Translations under genes and position numbers: made by a program | Assembly (NCBI GenBank): GCA_016206745.1 | Contig: JACQQW010000158.1 | Coordinates: 1 to 5,925, forward strand | Length of the DNA stretch: 5,925 bases | Reading direction: 5' to 3' | Source: Candidatus Omnitrophota bacterium | GTDB lineage: Bacteria > Omnitrophota > Gorgyraeia > Zapsychrales > Fredricksoniimonadaceae | Notes under the pieces: generated by a model | The model's database searches: none | Seen by the model: the letters and a program-made list of their open reading frames with translations, nothing else | What the model was told of the DNA's origin: nothing | Shown: in pieces, positions 1-5,911 of the stretch | Numbering within the stretch: the stretch's first letter is position 1 | Layout of the letters: every line of letters begins with the position of its first letter

Positions 1-59
1 ATTTCAAATACACCAATGGTTATCCCCATTCAGGATTGGGTAAACTCATAAAATTCTAA
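1..59 (+). CDS. C-terminal end of an upstream gene (partial)
   Basis: An open frame enters the window (codons start at base 3) and ends at the TAA at 57-59. It encodes 18 residues, FKYTNGYPHSGLGKLIKF, before the stop. The stop shares its last A with the ATG of the next gene (TAATG), the arrangement seen at the other junctions of this operon, which is the main reason to think the frame is real. Too little is visible to name the product. Because the next gene encodes only the pyrimidine-binding half of a ThDP enzyme, a pyrophosphate-binding (E1-alpha-like) partner upstream would make sense, but these residues do not show it. Confidence 0.55.
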   Translation, partial: FKYTNGYPHSGLGKLIKF

Positions 60-649
60 TGACACAAATTTCCACGCAATTAAAATATTTTGATGAACTC
101 AAACGCACCATGGAATGGTTGGCCACACAGCCAAAGGTGATGTTTGTCGGCCAGACCGTGGCCGGACCGGGGACATTCATGTTCCAGACCCTGCGGGACT
201 GCCCCAAGGACCGCGTCCTGGAAATGCCCATCAATGAAAGTTTTCAGATGCAATTTACCATCGGCATGGCTTTGGCCGGATATATTCCGGTCTCTGTCTA
301 TCCACGGCAGAATTTCTTGCTTTTGGCCACCGCGGACATGGCCAACATGCTCGACAAGGTTCCGGATATCAGCGACGGGAAATGGCCGCTGAAAGTGATC
401 ATCCGCGTGGCCACCGGCCCTGACGCGCCGGTCCACCCGGGGCACCAGCACATCGGTAATTACGCGCAGGCGCTGCGTAAACTGTTCCACTGGATCGATG
501 TGGTGGAATTAGACGGACCGGAGCAGATTTTTCCCGCTTACGCGCATGCCCTTGAGCGCACGGATGGAAAATCCACGCTGATCATCGAGCACGGCAATTA
601 TTATAATGAAGAATATTACGCCAAACGGATGAAGACGAGTGCATCGTAA
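59..649 (+). CDS. ThDP-dependent enzyme subunit, E1-beta/transketolase pyrimidine-binding-domain-like, short form
   Basis: A 196-residue cytoplasmic protein resembling the pyrimidine (Pyr) domain of E1-beta and transketolase proteins. Visible features: MPINESFQMQFTIGMALAGY (57-74), where Glu60 sits at the position of the conserved glutamate that activates the ThDP aminopyrimidine ring; the HPGHQHIGNYAQAL segment (126-139), matching the E1-beta GPQHSQS-type region; and a final strand, STLIIEHG (172-179). E1-beta proteins usually have about 320-340 residues with a separate C-terminal transketolase domain. Here the protein ends just after the Pyr domain, as in two-subunit enzymes such as ComD/ComE sulfopyruvate decarboxylase. 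It therefore needs a PP-domain partner, perhaps encoded just upstream. The ATG is fixed by an in-frame stop at 41-43; there is no clear Shine-Dalgarno, so coupling to the upstream gene is likely. The substrate is unknown. The sugar-nucleotide context suggests transfer of a two-carbon or acyl unit to a keto-sugar, which is inference. Confidence 0.8.
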   Translation: MTQISTQLKYFDELKRTMEWLATQPKVMFVGQTVAGPGTFMFQTLRDCPKDRVLEMPINESFQMQFTIGMALAGYIPVSVYPRQNFLLLATADMANMLDKVPDISDGKWPLKVIIRVATGPDAPVHPGHQHIGNYAQALRKLFHWIDVVELDGPEQIFPAYAHALERTDGKSTLIIEHGNYYNEEYYAKRMKTSAS

Positions 650-1562
650 TTCCCGGGTTTTTATCACAGGCCATAAAGACAGCATTGAGAATTCCCTTCT
701 GACCCATTTTACCGCGCAAGGATTTAAAAACGTTTTTTCCAATAATAAAGACAAGGTTGATGTTTTAAACCAGGCCAAAACAGAAAAATTTTTCAAAGCG
801 GAAAAACCAGAGTATGTATTTCTGGGTTCCATCCGTTCCGGCGGGATTGCGGCCAACCAGAAATACCCGGCTGAATTTATTTATGAGAACTGCCGGTCGC
901 AGAACAATGTCATCCACGCTGCTTATTTAAACGGCACAAAAAAGCTTTTGTACTTTGCCAGCTCCTGCGTTTATCCTAAAGATGCCCGACAGCCGATCAA
1001 AGAAGGGGCTTTATGCGCCGGGCCGCTGGAGAAGACCAGTGAAGCTTACGCGGCCGCCAAAATCGCGGGTGTTGCCATGTGCCGGGCATACCGGGCGCAA
1101 TACGGGTTTAATGCCGTTGCTGTTGTGCCGGCCACTTTATACGGGCCCGGCAGTGACGATGATTTGGAAAATGCCCATGTCATGGGGGCATTGATCGCCA
1201 AGTTCTGCAGGGCCGGGGCCAATGGCGACAAACAGGCGGTGGTCTGGGGCACAGGCAAGCCCCGCCGGGAATTCTTATACGTCGATGATTTTACCGCCGC
1301 GTGCGTGTTTTTGATGGACAAATACCATGCCGGGGACTTGATCAATGCCGGCGGCGGCCATGACGTCAGTATTAAAGAATTGGCCGGCATGATTGCGGCG
1401 GCGGCCGGGTTCAAAGGCAAAATTATTTTCGACGCTTCCAGACCCGATGGGGCCATGCGCAAGCTCCTGGACAACCGGCGGATCACGCAATTAGGATGGA
1501 GGCCGAAAATAGGATTGCAAGAGGGGATCAAAAAAACAATCAATTGGTATAAGGAAAAATAG
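639..1562 (+). CDS. GDP-L-fucose synthase-like SDR; probable GDP-4-keto-sugar (heptose) reductase
   Basis: A 307-residue extended SDR closely resembling GDP-L-fucose synthase (Fcl/WcaG) along its whole length. Family landmarks: EKPEYVFLGSIRSGGIAAN (55-73), SSCVYPK (108-114), Tyr137 and Lys141 of the YxxxK pair, DLENAHV with His180 (175-181), WGTGKPRREFLYVDD (203-217) and SRPDGAMRKLLD (267-278). Ser108, Cys110, Tyr137, Lys141 and His180 align with E. coli Fcl Ser107, Cys109, Tyr136, Lys140 and His179. The N-terminal nucleotide loop is odd: the usual GHRGxxG pattern reads GHKDSIEN (11-18), so the second and third glycines are Asp14 and Glu17. The start is GTG at 639, because a TGA at 630-632 closes the frame and no other start fits; it overlaps the preceding gene by 11 bases. 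Beside a Cj1427-like dehydrogenase and hddA/hddC, the likely substrate is a GDP-4-keto-heptose (compare C. jejuni Cj1428) rather than GDP-4-keto-6-deoxymannose. Possible additional C3/C5 epimerase activity, as in Fcl, is open. Confidence 0.85.
   Translation: MHRNSRVFITGHKDSIENSLLTHFTAQGFKNVFSNNKDKVDVLNQAKTEKFFKAEKPEYVFLGSIRSGGIAANQKYPAEFIYENCRSQNNVIHAAYLNGTKKLLYFASSCVYPKDARQPIKEGALCAGPLEKTSEAYAAAKIAGVAMCRAYRAQYGFNAVAVVPATLYGPGSDDDLENAHVMGALIAKFCRAGANGDKQAVVWGTGKPRREFLYVDDFTAACVFLMDKYHAGDLINAGGGHDVSIKELAGMIAAAAGFKGKIIFDASRPDGAMRKLLDNRRITQLGWRPKIGLQEGIKKTINWYKEK
1551..1555 (+). promoter_or_regulatory. Shine-Dalgarno site for the NAD-dependent heptose dehydrogenase gene
   Basis: AAGGA lies nine bases before the ATG at 1565, inside the last codons of the preceding gene. 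It is the only clear ribosome binding site in the window. The other junctions rely on stop/start overlaps with at most weak purine tracts, so this gene may be translated more independently than its neighbours. Confidence 0.6.
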
Positions 1563-1564
1563 CT

Positions 1565-2497
1565 ATGAAAATTTTAGTCACCGGCGCGGCCGGGTATGTG
1601 GGTTCGGTGTTGACTCCGGTCTTGCTTAATGCGGGGCATGAGGTGGTTGCCGTGGATAATTTTATGTACAACCAGTCCTCATTGCTCGACTGTTGTTACA
1701 ATCCCAAGTTGACGGTCGCGCGCGGCGACACCCGCGACAAGAATTTGATGGCCAAGTTAATGAAGAATGCCGACGCGGTTTTTCCGCTGGCCTGCCTGAC
1801 CGGCGCGCCTTTATGCGCCAAAGACCCTGAATCGGCCCGGGCCATTTTGCTCGACGCGGTCAAAATGATCTTGGGGTTGCGCGGCAAAGACCAAATTGTG
1901 ATTTTTCCGACCACTAACAGCGGGTATGGGGTCGGCGAAAAGGGTAAAGAATGCACGGAAAAGACCCCTTTGCGCCCGGTTTCGCTGTATGGGAAATTGA
2001 AAGTGGACGCAGAAAATGCGATCCTGGACGCCGGCAATTCCATCACCCTGCGTTTGGCCACGGCCTTCGGGGTTTCTCCGCGCATGCGTTTGGACCTGCT
2101 GGTCAATGATTTTACCTACCGCGCGGTGGTTGACCGGTTTGTGGTGCTGTTCGAAGCTCATTTTCACCGCAACTATATCCATGTGCGCGATATTGCCAAG
2201 GCCTTCATCCACGGGCTTAATAACTTTGACAAGATGAAGGGCGGACCCTATAATGTGGGGCTTAGCGATGCGAATTTGACCAAGTTGCAGTTGTGCCAGG
2301 AAATCAAGAAACAAGTGCCGGACTTTTATTTTGTCGAGGCCGCAGTCGGCGAAGACCCGGACAAGCGCGATTATATTGTCAGCAATGCCAAGATCGAGAA
2401 AACCGGGTTTAAGCCGGACGTCAGCCTCCAGGCCGGCATCGCGGAACTGATTAAAGGCTACCAGGTCATCAAGCGCAACCAGTACGCGAACATCTGA
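1565..2497 (+). CDS. NAD-dependent SDR, Cj1427-like GDP-D-glycero-alpha-D-manno-heptose C4-dehydrogenase
   Basis: A 310-residue extended SDR with an intact Rossmann loop, TGAAGYVG (6-13), and Asp31 at the end of beta-2, which favours NAD over NADP. The catalytic region has TTNSGYG (116-122) and the Tyr142/Lys146 pair (LYGKLK). Diagnostic stretches include TGAPLCAKDPE (79-89), TPLRPVSLYG (134-143), FGVSPRMRLDLLVNDFTYR (168-186), RNYIHVRD (202-209), GLSDANLTK (232-240) and GEDPDKRDYIVSNAK (262-276). From memory these match the C. jejuni Cj1427 family, which oxidises C4 of GDP-D-glycero-alpha-D-manno-heptose and recycles its bound NADH with 2-oxoglutarate. The product would be a GDP-4-keto-heptose for downstream epimerase, reductase or branching enzymes. 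It follows the Fcl-like gene by two bases, mirroring the adjacent Cj1427/Cj1428 genes in C. jejuni. The family call is strong; the exact substrate is inferred from family and from hddA/hddC nearby. Confidence 0.85.
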   Translation: MKILVTGAAGYVGSVLTPVLLNAGHEVVAVDNFMYNQSSLLDCCYNPKLTVARGDTRDKNLMAKLMKNADAVFPLACLTGAPLCAKDPESARAILLDAVKMILGLRGKDQIVIFPTTNSGYGVGEKGKECTEKTPLRPVSLYGKLKVDAENAILDAGNSITLRLATAFGVSPRMRLDLLVNDFTYRAVVDRFVVLFEAHFHRNYIHVRDIAKAFIHGLNNFDKMKGGPYNVGLSDANLTKLQLCQEIKKQVPDFYFVEAAVGEDPDKRDYIVSNAKIEKTGFKPDVSLQAGIAELIKGYQVIKRNQYANI

Positions 2498-2498
2498 T

Positions 2499-4010
2499 AT
2501 GTCAAAATTAGACATCCTTTTTATCCATCCCAATGCCGCCGGTAAGATTTACCAGGACCTGGCCCAGGAATATTCCGCCATTGAGCCGCCGATCTGGGCG
2601 GGCATGCTGGCCAGCCATTGCCGCGTCAAAGGTTTTTCCGCCGGCATCCTGGACGCGGAGGCCTCGCATTTAAGCGATGAACAGGCGGCCGCGCGCATCC
2701 GGGAAGCTAATCCCCGCGTGGCCTGTTTTGTAGTGTACGGCCAGCAGCCTTCCGCGAGTTCTCAAAATATGGAAGGTGCCATCGGGCTGGCGCAGACCCT
2801 TAAAGACGCGGCTGCGGAGATCAAGATTTTATTCGTCGGCGGGCATGTGGCGGCGTTGTCGCGCGAGGTATTGGAAAAGCACGCGGCCATTGATTTTGTC
2901 TGCCAGAATGAAGGGGTGTACACGATTTCCAATCTGCTCAAGACCAATCTTAAAGATAAATTAGACCAGGTGGACGGTCTTGGATGGCGCAACGGCGGCG
3001 TTGTTTTAAATAAACCATCGCCGATTGTGCCGAAGGCGGATTTACCGGTTGAATTGCCGGGCATTGCCTGGGACCTTTTGCAAATCAAGAATTACCGCAC
3101 GGCATTATGGCATTCCTATCCAAACGGTTCTGCCCGCCAGCCGTTTGCCGCGCTGTACACGTCCCTGGGCTGCCCGATGAAATGCTCATTCTGCATGATC
3201 AACATCATCAACCGCCAGGAGAATGAATATTCCGACGGTTCCGCGGTGTTCCGTTATTGGGACCCGGAGCACATCATCAAGGAATTCGATTTCTTTGCCG
3301 CCCAAGGCATCACCAACATCAAGATTGCCGACGAGCTTTTTGTGCTCAATGCCAACCACTTTATGAAATTGTGCGCATTGATCATCGAGCGCGGTCATAA
3401 ATTCAACATCTGGTGTTATTCGCGGGTGGACACGGTGCGCGACCAGTATTTGGACACCCTCAAGAAAGCCGGGGTCAATTGGCTGGCTTTGGGGATTGAA
3501 AGCGGTAATACCCGCGTGCGCAAAGACGTTACCAAAGGGCGTTTTGAAGACGTGGACATCCGCGGGGTGGTCAACAAGATCCGCGGCCACGGCATCAATG
3601 TGATCGGCAATTATATTTTCGGCCTGCCCGAAGACGATATGGCCAGCATGCAGATGACGTTGGACCTGGCCATGGAAATGAACACCGAAGAGGCCAATTT
3701 TTATTCGGCCATGGCATACCCGGGCAGCCCTTTATACGGCATTGCCAGGAAAGAAGGCTGGAAGCTGCCTTCGGCCTATGCCGGTTTTTCCCAGCATTCC
3801 TACCATACCCAGCCTTTACCGACGAAATATTTGGCGGCGGAGCAAGTCCTGGCGTTTCGCGATGAAGCATGGCTGAAATACCACACGAACCCGAAGTTCC
3901 TGGATTTATTAAAGACGAAATTCGGCCAGGTCGCCGTCGATGAAACTTTGAGATCGACGCGGATCAAATTGCGGCGAAAGATTTTGGAAGAACCGGCCAT
4001 TGCCCGATGA
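2499..4010 (+). CDS. B12-binding-domain radical SAM protein, unknown reaction
   Basis: A 503-residue cytoplasmic protein with the two-part layout of B12-dependent radical SAM enzymes. Residues 1-145 form a Rossmann-like cobalamin-binding-type domain: LDILFIHPNAAG at the start, then FVVYGQQPSASSQNM (77-91), KILFVGGHVA (109-118) and FVCQNEGVYT (133-142). The radical SAM barrel follows, with the iron-sulfur motif CPMKCSFC (Cys225, Cys229, Cys232), the IKIADELF strand (274-281) where a GGE-like SAM contact is expected, LALGIESGN (329-337) and NYIFGLPEDD (371-380). No DxHxxG cobalamin-ligand motif is evident, as in many members of this large group, so cobalamin may bind without a protein histidine ligand. 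Residues from about 430 on form a C-terminal extension of unknown role. The ATG lies one base after the previous stop, and the gene's end overlaps hddA by four bases. Members of the group do C-methylation, ring contraction and other rearrangements; action on the heptose or its glycolipid is inferred from context only. Confidence 0.85.
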   Translation: MSKLDILFIHPNAAGKIYQDLAQEYSAIEPPIWAGMLASHCRVKGFSAGILDAEASHLSDEQAAARIREANPRVACFVVYGQQPSASSQNMEGAIGLAQTLKDAAAEIKILFVGGHVAALSREVLEKHAAIDFVCQNEGVYTISNLLKTNLKDKLDQVDGLGWRNGGVVLNKPSPIVPKADLPVELPGIAWDLLQIKNYRTALWHSYPNGSARQPFAALYTSLGCPMKCSFCMINIINRQENEYSDGSAVFRYWDPEHIIKEFDFFAAQGITNIKIADELFVLNANHFMKLCALIIERGHKFNIWCYSRVDTVRDQYLDTLKKAGVNWLALGIESGNTRVRKDVTKGRFEDVDIRGVVNKIRGHGINVIGNYIFGLPEDDMASMQMTLDLAMEMNTEEANFYSAMAYPGSPLYGIARKEGWKLPSAYAGFSQHSYHTQPLPTKYLAAEQVLAFRDEAWLKYHTNPKFLDLLKTKFGQVAVDETLRSTRIKLRRKILEEPAIAR

Positions 4011-5005
4011 TCATCTCCCGCACACCATTTAGGGTCTCCTTTTTCGGCGGAGGCACTGACTATAATGGTTGGTTTGGCGCGAACAAAGGCGCGGTGCTGG
4101 CCACCACCATTGATAAATATTGTTACATCACCTGCCGTTATCTGCCGTCATTCTTTGAACACAAATCGCGCATTATTTATTCCAAAATAGAGCATGCCCA
4201 GGGCATCGATGATATTGACCATCCGTCGGTGCGCGAGGTCCTGCGGTTTTTGGGCATTAACGACGGGATTGAGATCCACCATGACGGAGACCTCCCGGCC
4301 AGGACAGGCCTGGGATCGAGCTCCGCCTTTACGGTCGGGCTTTTAAACGCGTTGTATGCTTTAAAAGGGACCATGACCACTAAAGAACGCCTCGCCAAAG
4401 AAGCGATCCATGTTGAGCAGGACATGATCAAAGAAAATGTCGGCTGCCAGGACCAGATGCTGGCCGCTTACGGCGGTTTTAATTACATCGAGTTCGGAGG
4501 CACGAACCATTTGCGGGTGCAGCCGGTGACGCTGTCCGCTGTTCAACTAAATTTATTGCAGGACCATTTGATGCTTTTTTTTACCGGTTTCTCCCGCACC
4601 GCCTCACAGATCGCCCAGCACCAGATCAAGAACATTCCCAATAAAAAAGTGGAATTAGAACGCATGTATGAAATGGTCGGGGAGGCGCTGGCTGTTTTAA
4701 ACAGCAATGATGTGTTGAAATTCGGCAAATTATTGGACGAAAGCTGGAAATTAAAACGCACACTGTCGGACAAGATTTCGACCGGGCATATCGATGATTT
4801 ATATGATGCCGCCATCCGGGCCGGGGCCATAGGAGGCAAATTGCTGGGCGCGGGCGGCGGCGGATTTATATTGTTTTTTGTCCAGCCGCACAATAAGCCC
4901 AAAGTGCGTGAAGCTTTAGGGGGCCTGCTTGAAGTCCCCATCAAATTCGAAAACCTGGGCAGTCAGATCATTTTTTTCCAGCCGGACACCGGCATTGTCA
5001 AATAA
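4007..5005 (+). CDS. hddA: D-glycero-alpha-D-manno-heptose 7-phosphate kinase (GHMP family)
   Basis: A 332-residue GHMP-superfamily kinase that would phosphorylate C1 of D-glycero-alpha-D-manno-heptose 7-phosphate with ATP, giving the 1,7-bisphosphate on the way to GDP-heptose. Family landmarks run end to end: ISRTPFRVSFFGGGTDYNGW (3-22), GAVLATTIDKYCY (28-40), HPSVREVL (72-79), GIEIHHDGDLPARTGLGSSS (87-106) holding the GHMP ATP loop, HVEQDMIKENVGCQDQ (135-150) with the probable catalytic Asp149, HLMLFFTGFSRTAS (187-200) and the C-terminal glycine motif GGKLLGAGGGGF (276-287). Length is normal for HddA. The start ATG overlaps the previous gene's TGA as ATGA, and the gene abuts hddC at its other end. 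A related sugar-1-kinase with another substrate is possible, but the paired guanylyltransferase supports the heptose role. Confidence 0.92.
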   Translation: MIISRTPFRVSFFGGGTDYNGWFGANKGAVLATTIDKYCYITCRYLPSFFEHKSRIIYSKIEHAQGIDDIDHPSVREVLRFLGINDGIEIHHDGDLPARTGLGSSSAFTVGLLNALYALKGTMTTKERLAKEAIHVEQDMIKENVGCQDQMLAAYGGFNYIEFGGTNHLRVQPVTLSAVQLNLLQDHLMLFFTGFSRTASQIAQHQIKNIPNKKVELERMYEMVGEALAVLNSNDVLKFGKLLDESWKLKRTLSDKISTGHIDDLYDAAIRAGAIGGKLLGAGGGGFILFFVQPHNKPKVREALGGLLEVPIKFENLGSQIIFFQPDTGIVK

Positions 5006-5737
5006 ATGTCAGCATTAACAAACACCGATATTGTTATTTTGGCCGGCGGTTTGGGCAGGCGCCTGAGTGCCGTCACCGGCGGAAAACAAAAAGTCCTGGC
5101 CCGGATCAACGGCAAACCATTTTTGTCCCTTTTAATTGAATATATCGCCTCCCAGGGCGGCCGGCGATTTATCCTGTGCACCGGCCACGGGGCAGGGCAG
5201 GTCGAAGAACACATCGTTGGGGCCCACCCTGAGTTGGAAATCCTTTTTTCCCGTGAAGAGGAACCATTGGGTACGGGAGGAGCAATTAAAAAAGGAGCTT
5301 CTTTAGTTAATAGCGATCAATTCCTGGCCATGAACGGAGATTGTTTTTGTGTCATTGATTATAACCGGCTGATAGAATTTCACCGGGCATGTAAAGCGCA
5401 GGCGACGCTGGCCATTACCAGGGTCGAGGACGCCCGGGAATACGGTACCATTGAAATTGACACTCACAAGCATATTTCGGCTTTCAAGGAAAAACAGCCG
5501 CAGGCAGTGTCCGCTTTTATCAATACCGGCACCTATTGTTTTGACCGCAATGTATTCGGGCTGGTCGTAACCCCGGCTAAATTCTCCATTGAATACGATT
5601 TTTTTCCCCATTTAGTGGGGCACAATTTTTTCGCCTTTGAAGTGGAGAATAAATTCATCGACATCGGCACACCGGAACGATATGCCTGGGCGCAGGAACA
5701 TTTAAAGACCCTGTGCCGTGGTTCAGGTCCTATTTGA
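5006..5737 (+). CDS. hddC: D-glycero-alpha-D-manno-heptose 1-phosphate guanylyltransferase-type nucleotidyltransferase
   Basis: A 243-residue sugar-1-phosphate nucleotidyltransferase. It shows the N-terminal signature LAGGLGRRL (12-20) followed by GGKQKVLARINGKPF (25-39), then REEEPLGTGGAI (83-94) for base recognition, MNGDCF (109-114) with the metal-binding Asp112, INTGTYCF (172-179), the EYDFFPHL segment (196-203) and FIDIGTPERYAWAQ (217-230) with the second metal Asp219. This pattern and length fit HddC, which forms GDP-D-glycero-alpha-D-manno-heptose from the 1-phosphate and GTP. The ATG follows the hddA TAA with no gap (TAAATG). No Shine-Dalgarno is evident, so reinitiation after hddA is likely. 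The last residues, about 234-243, look family-unspecific. Nucleotide preference (GTP versus CTP or dTTP) cannot be read from sequence with certainty; GTP is inferred from the hddA pairing and the GDP-sugar SDRs upstream. Confidence 0.88.
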   Translation: MSALTNTDIVILAGGLGRRLSAVTGGKQKVLARINGKPFLSLLIEYIASQGGRRFILCTGHGAGQVEEHIVGAHPELEILFSREEEPLGTGGAIKKGASLVNSDQFLAMNGDCFCVIDYNRLIEFHRACKAQATLAITRVEDAREYGTIEIDTHKHISAFKEKQPQAVSAFINTGTYCFDRNVFGLVVTPAKFSIEYDFFPHLVGHNFFAFEVENKFIDIGTPERYAWAQEHLKTLCRGSGPI

Positions 5738-5762
5738 TACTTTTATTTGATGCCAATATGAA
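5734..5762 (+). promoter_or_regulatory. Possible sigma-70-type promoter at the end of hddC (weak)
   Basis: TTGATA (5734-5739) is followed after 17 bases by TATGAA (5757-5762), matching the -35 consensus at five of six positions and the -10 at four of six, with ideal spacing. It sits where composition turns AT-rich, so chance matches are likely. It could drive a gene beyond the window, but no start codon with a long frame follows within it. Confidence 0.2.
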
Positions 5763-5867
5763 TTCGAAATGGTTGGTGTAAATTAATAAACGCATGATGT
5801 TATGACGTTCAGTCTTTTTATGGACGAAAATCGAACTGACTTTAGGTAGAAAGTTCCAATAAAAGTA
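5738..5867. repeat. Distant 10-bp inverted repeat in the tail
   Basis: TACTTTTATT at 5738-5747 is the exact reverse complement of AATAAAAGTA at 5858-5867, with 110 bases between. The first arm begins immediately after the hddC stop codon. In such AT-rich DNA a match of this length may be chance, but the pair could also mark the edges of a small inserted segment. Confidence 0.3.
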
Positions 5868-5885
5868 GGTTAAAGAAAATTGTGT

Positions 5886-5911
5886 AATTCTGCAACAGCT
5901 GTTGCAGAATT
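5886..5911. repeat. Perfect 26-bp palindrome
   Basis: The half-site AATTCTGCAACAG (5886-5898) is followed directly by its exact reverse complement (5899-5911), with no spacer or mismatch. As RNA it could form an 11-bp stem with the loop AGCU. There is no T-tract after it on the plus strand. On the minus strand a short T-rich run (AATTTTCTTT) begins a few bases beyond. It could therefore be an operator for a dimeric regulator, a weak or minus-strand terminator, or a recombination or element-end sequence; the window ends too soon to decide. Confidence 0.75.

Noticed and set aside
80..490. Minus-strand open frame opposite the ThDP subunit gene
   Set aside because: Composition is typical of an antisense shadow and no domain is recognisable, while the plus strand carries clear E1-beta motifs.
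1811..2533. A long minus-strand open frame opposite the Cj1427-like gene
   Set aside because: It shows no recognisable protein family and lies antisense to a gene with strong family motifs; it is a frame shadow.
5078..5100. Unusual signature loop in HddC (QKVLA instead of PKPLA)
   Set aside because: The QKVLA form is, to my knowledge, common in a subset of these nucleotidyltransferases, and the lysine is retained.
5707..5747. Possible rho-independent terminator at the end of hddC (GACC...GGTC arms followed by T-rich bases)
   Set aside because: The stem is short and bulged, the loop is large, and the T-rich run is interrupted and distant.
5802..5849. A 15-residue plus-strand frame (ATG at 5802, TAG at 5847)
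   Set aside because: No Shine-Dalgarno site, no recognisable peptide type, and expected by chance.
5890..5907. LexA (SOS) box inside the palindrome
   Set aside because: CTG and CAG are separated by 12 bases rather than the 10 of the E. coli-type box.
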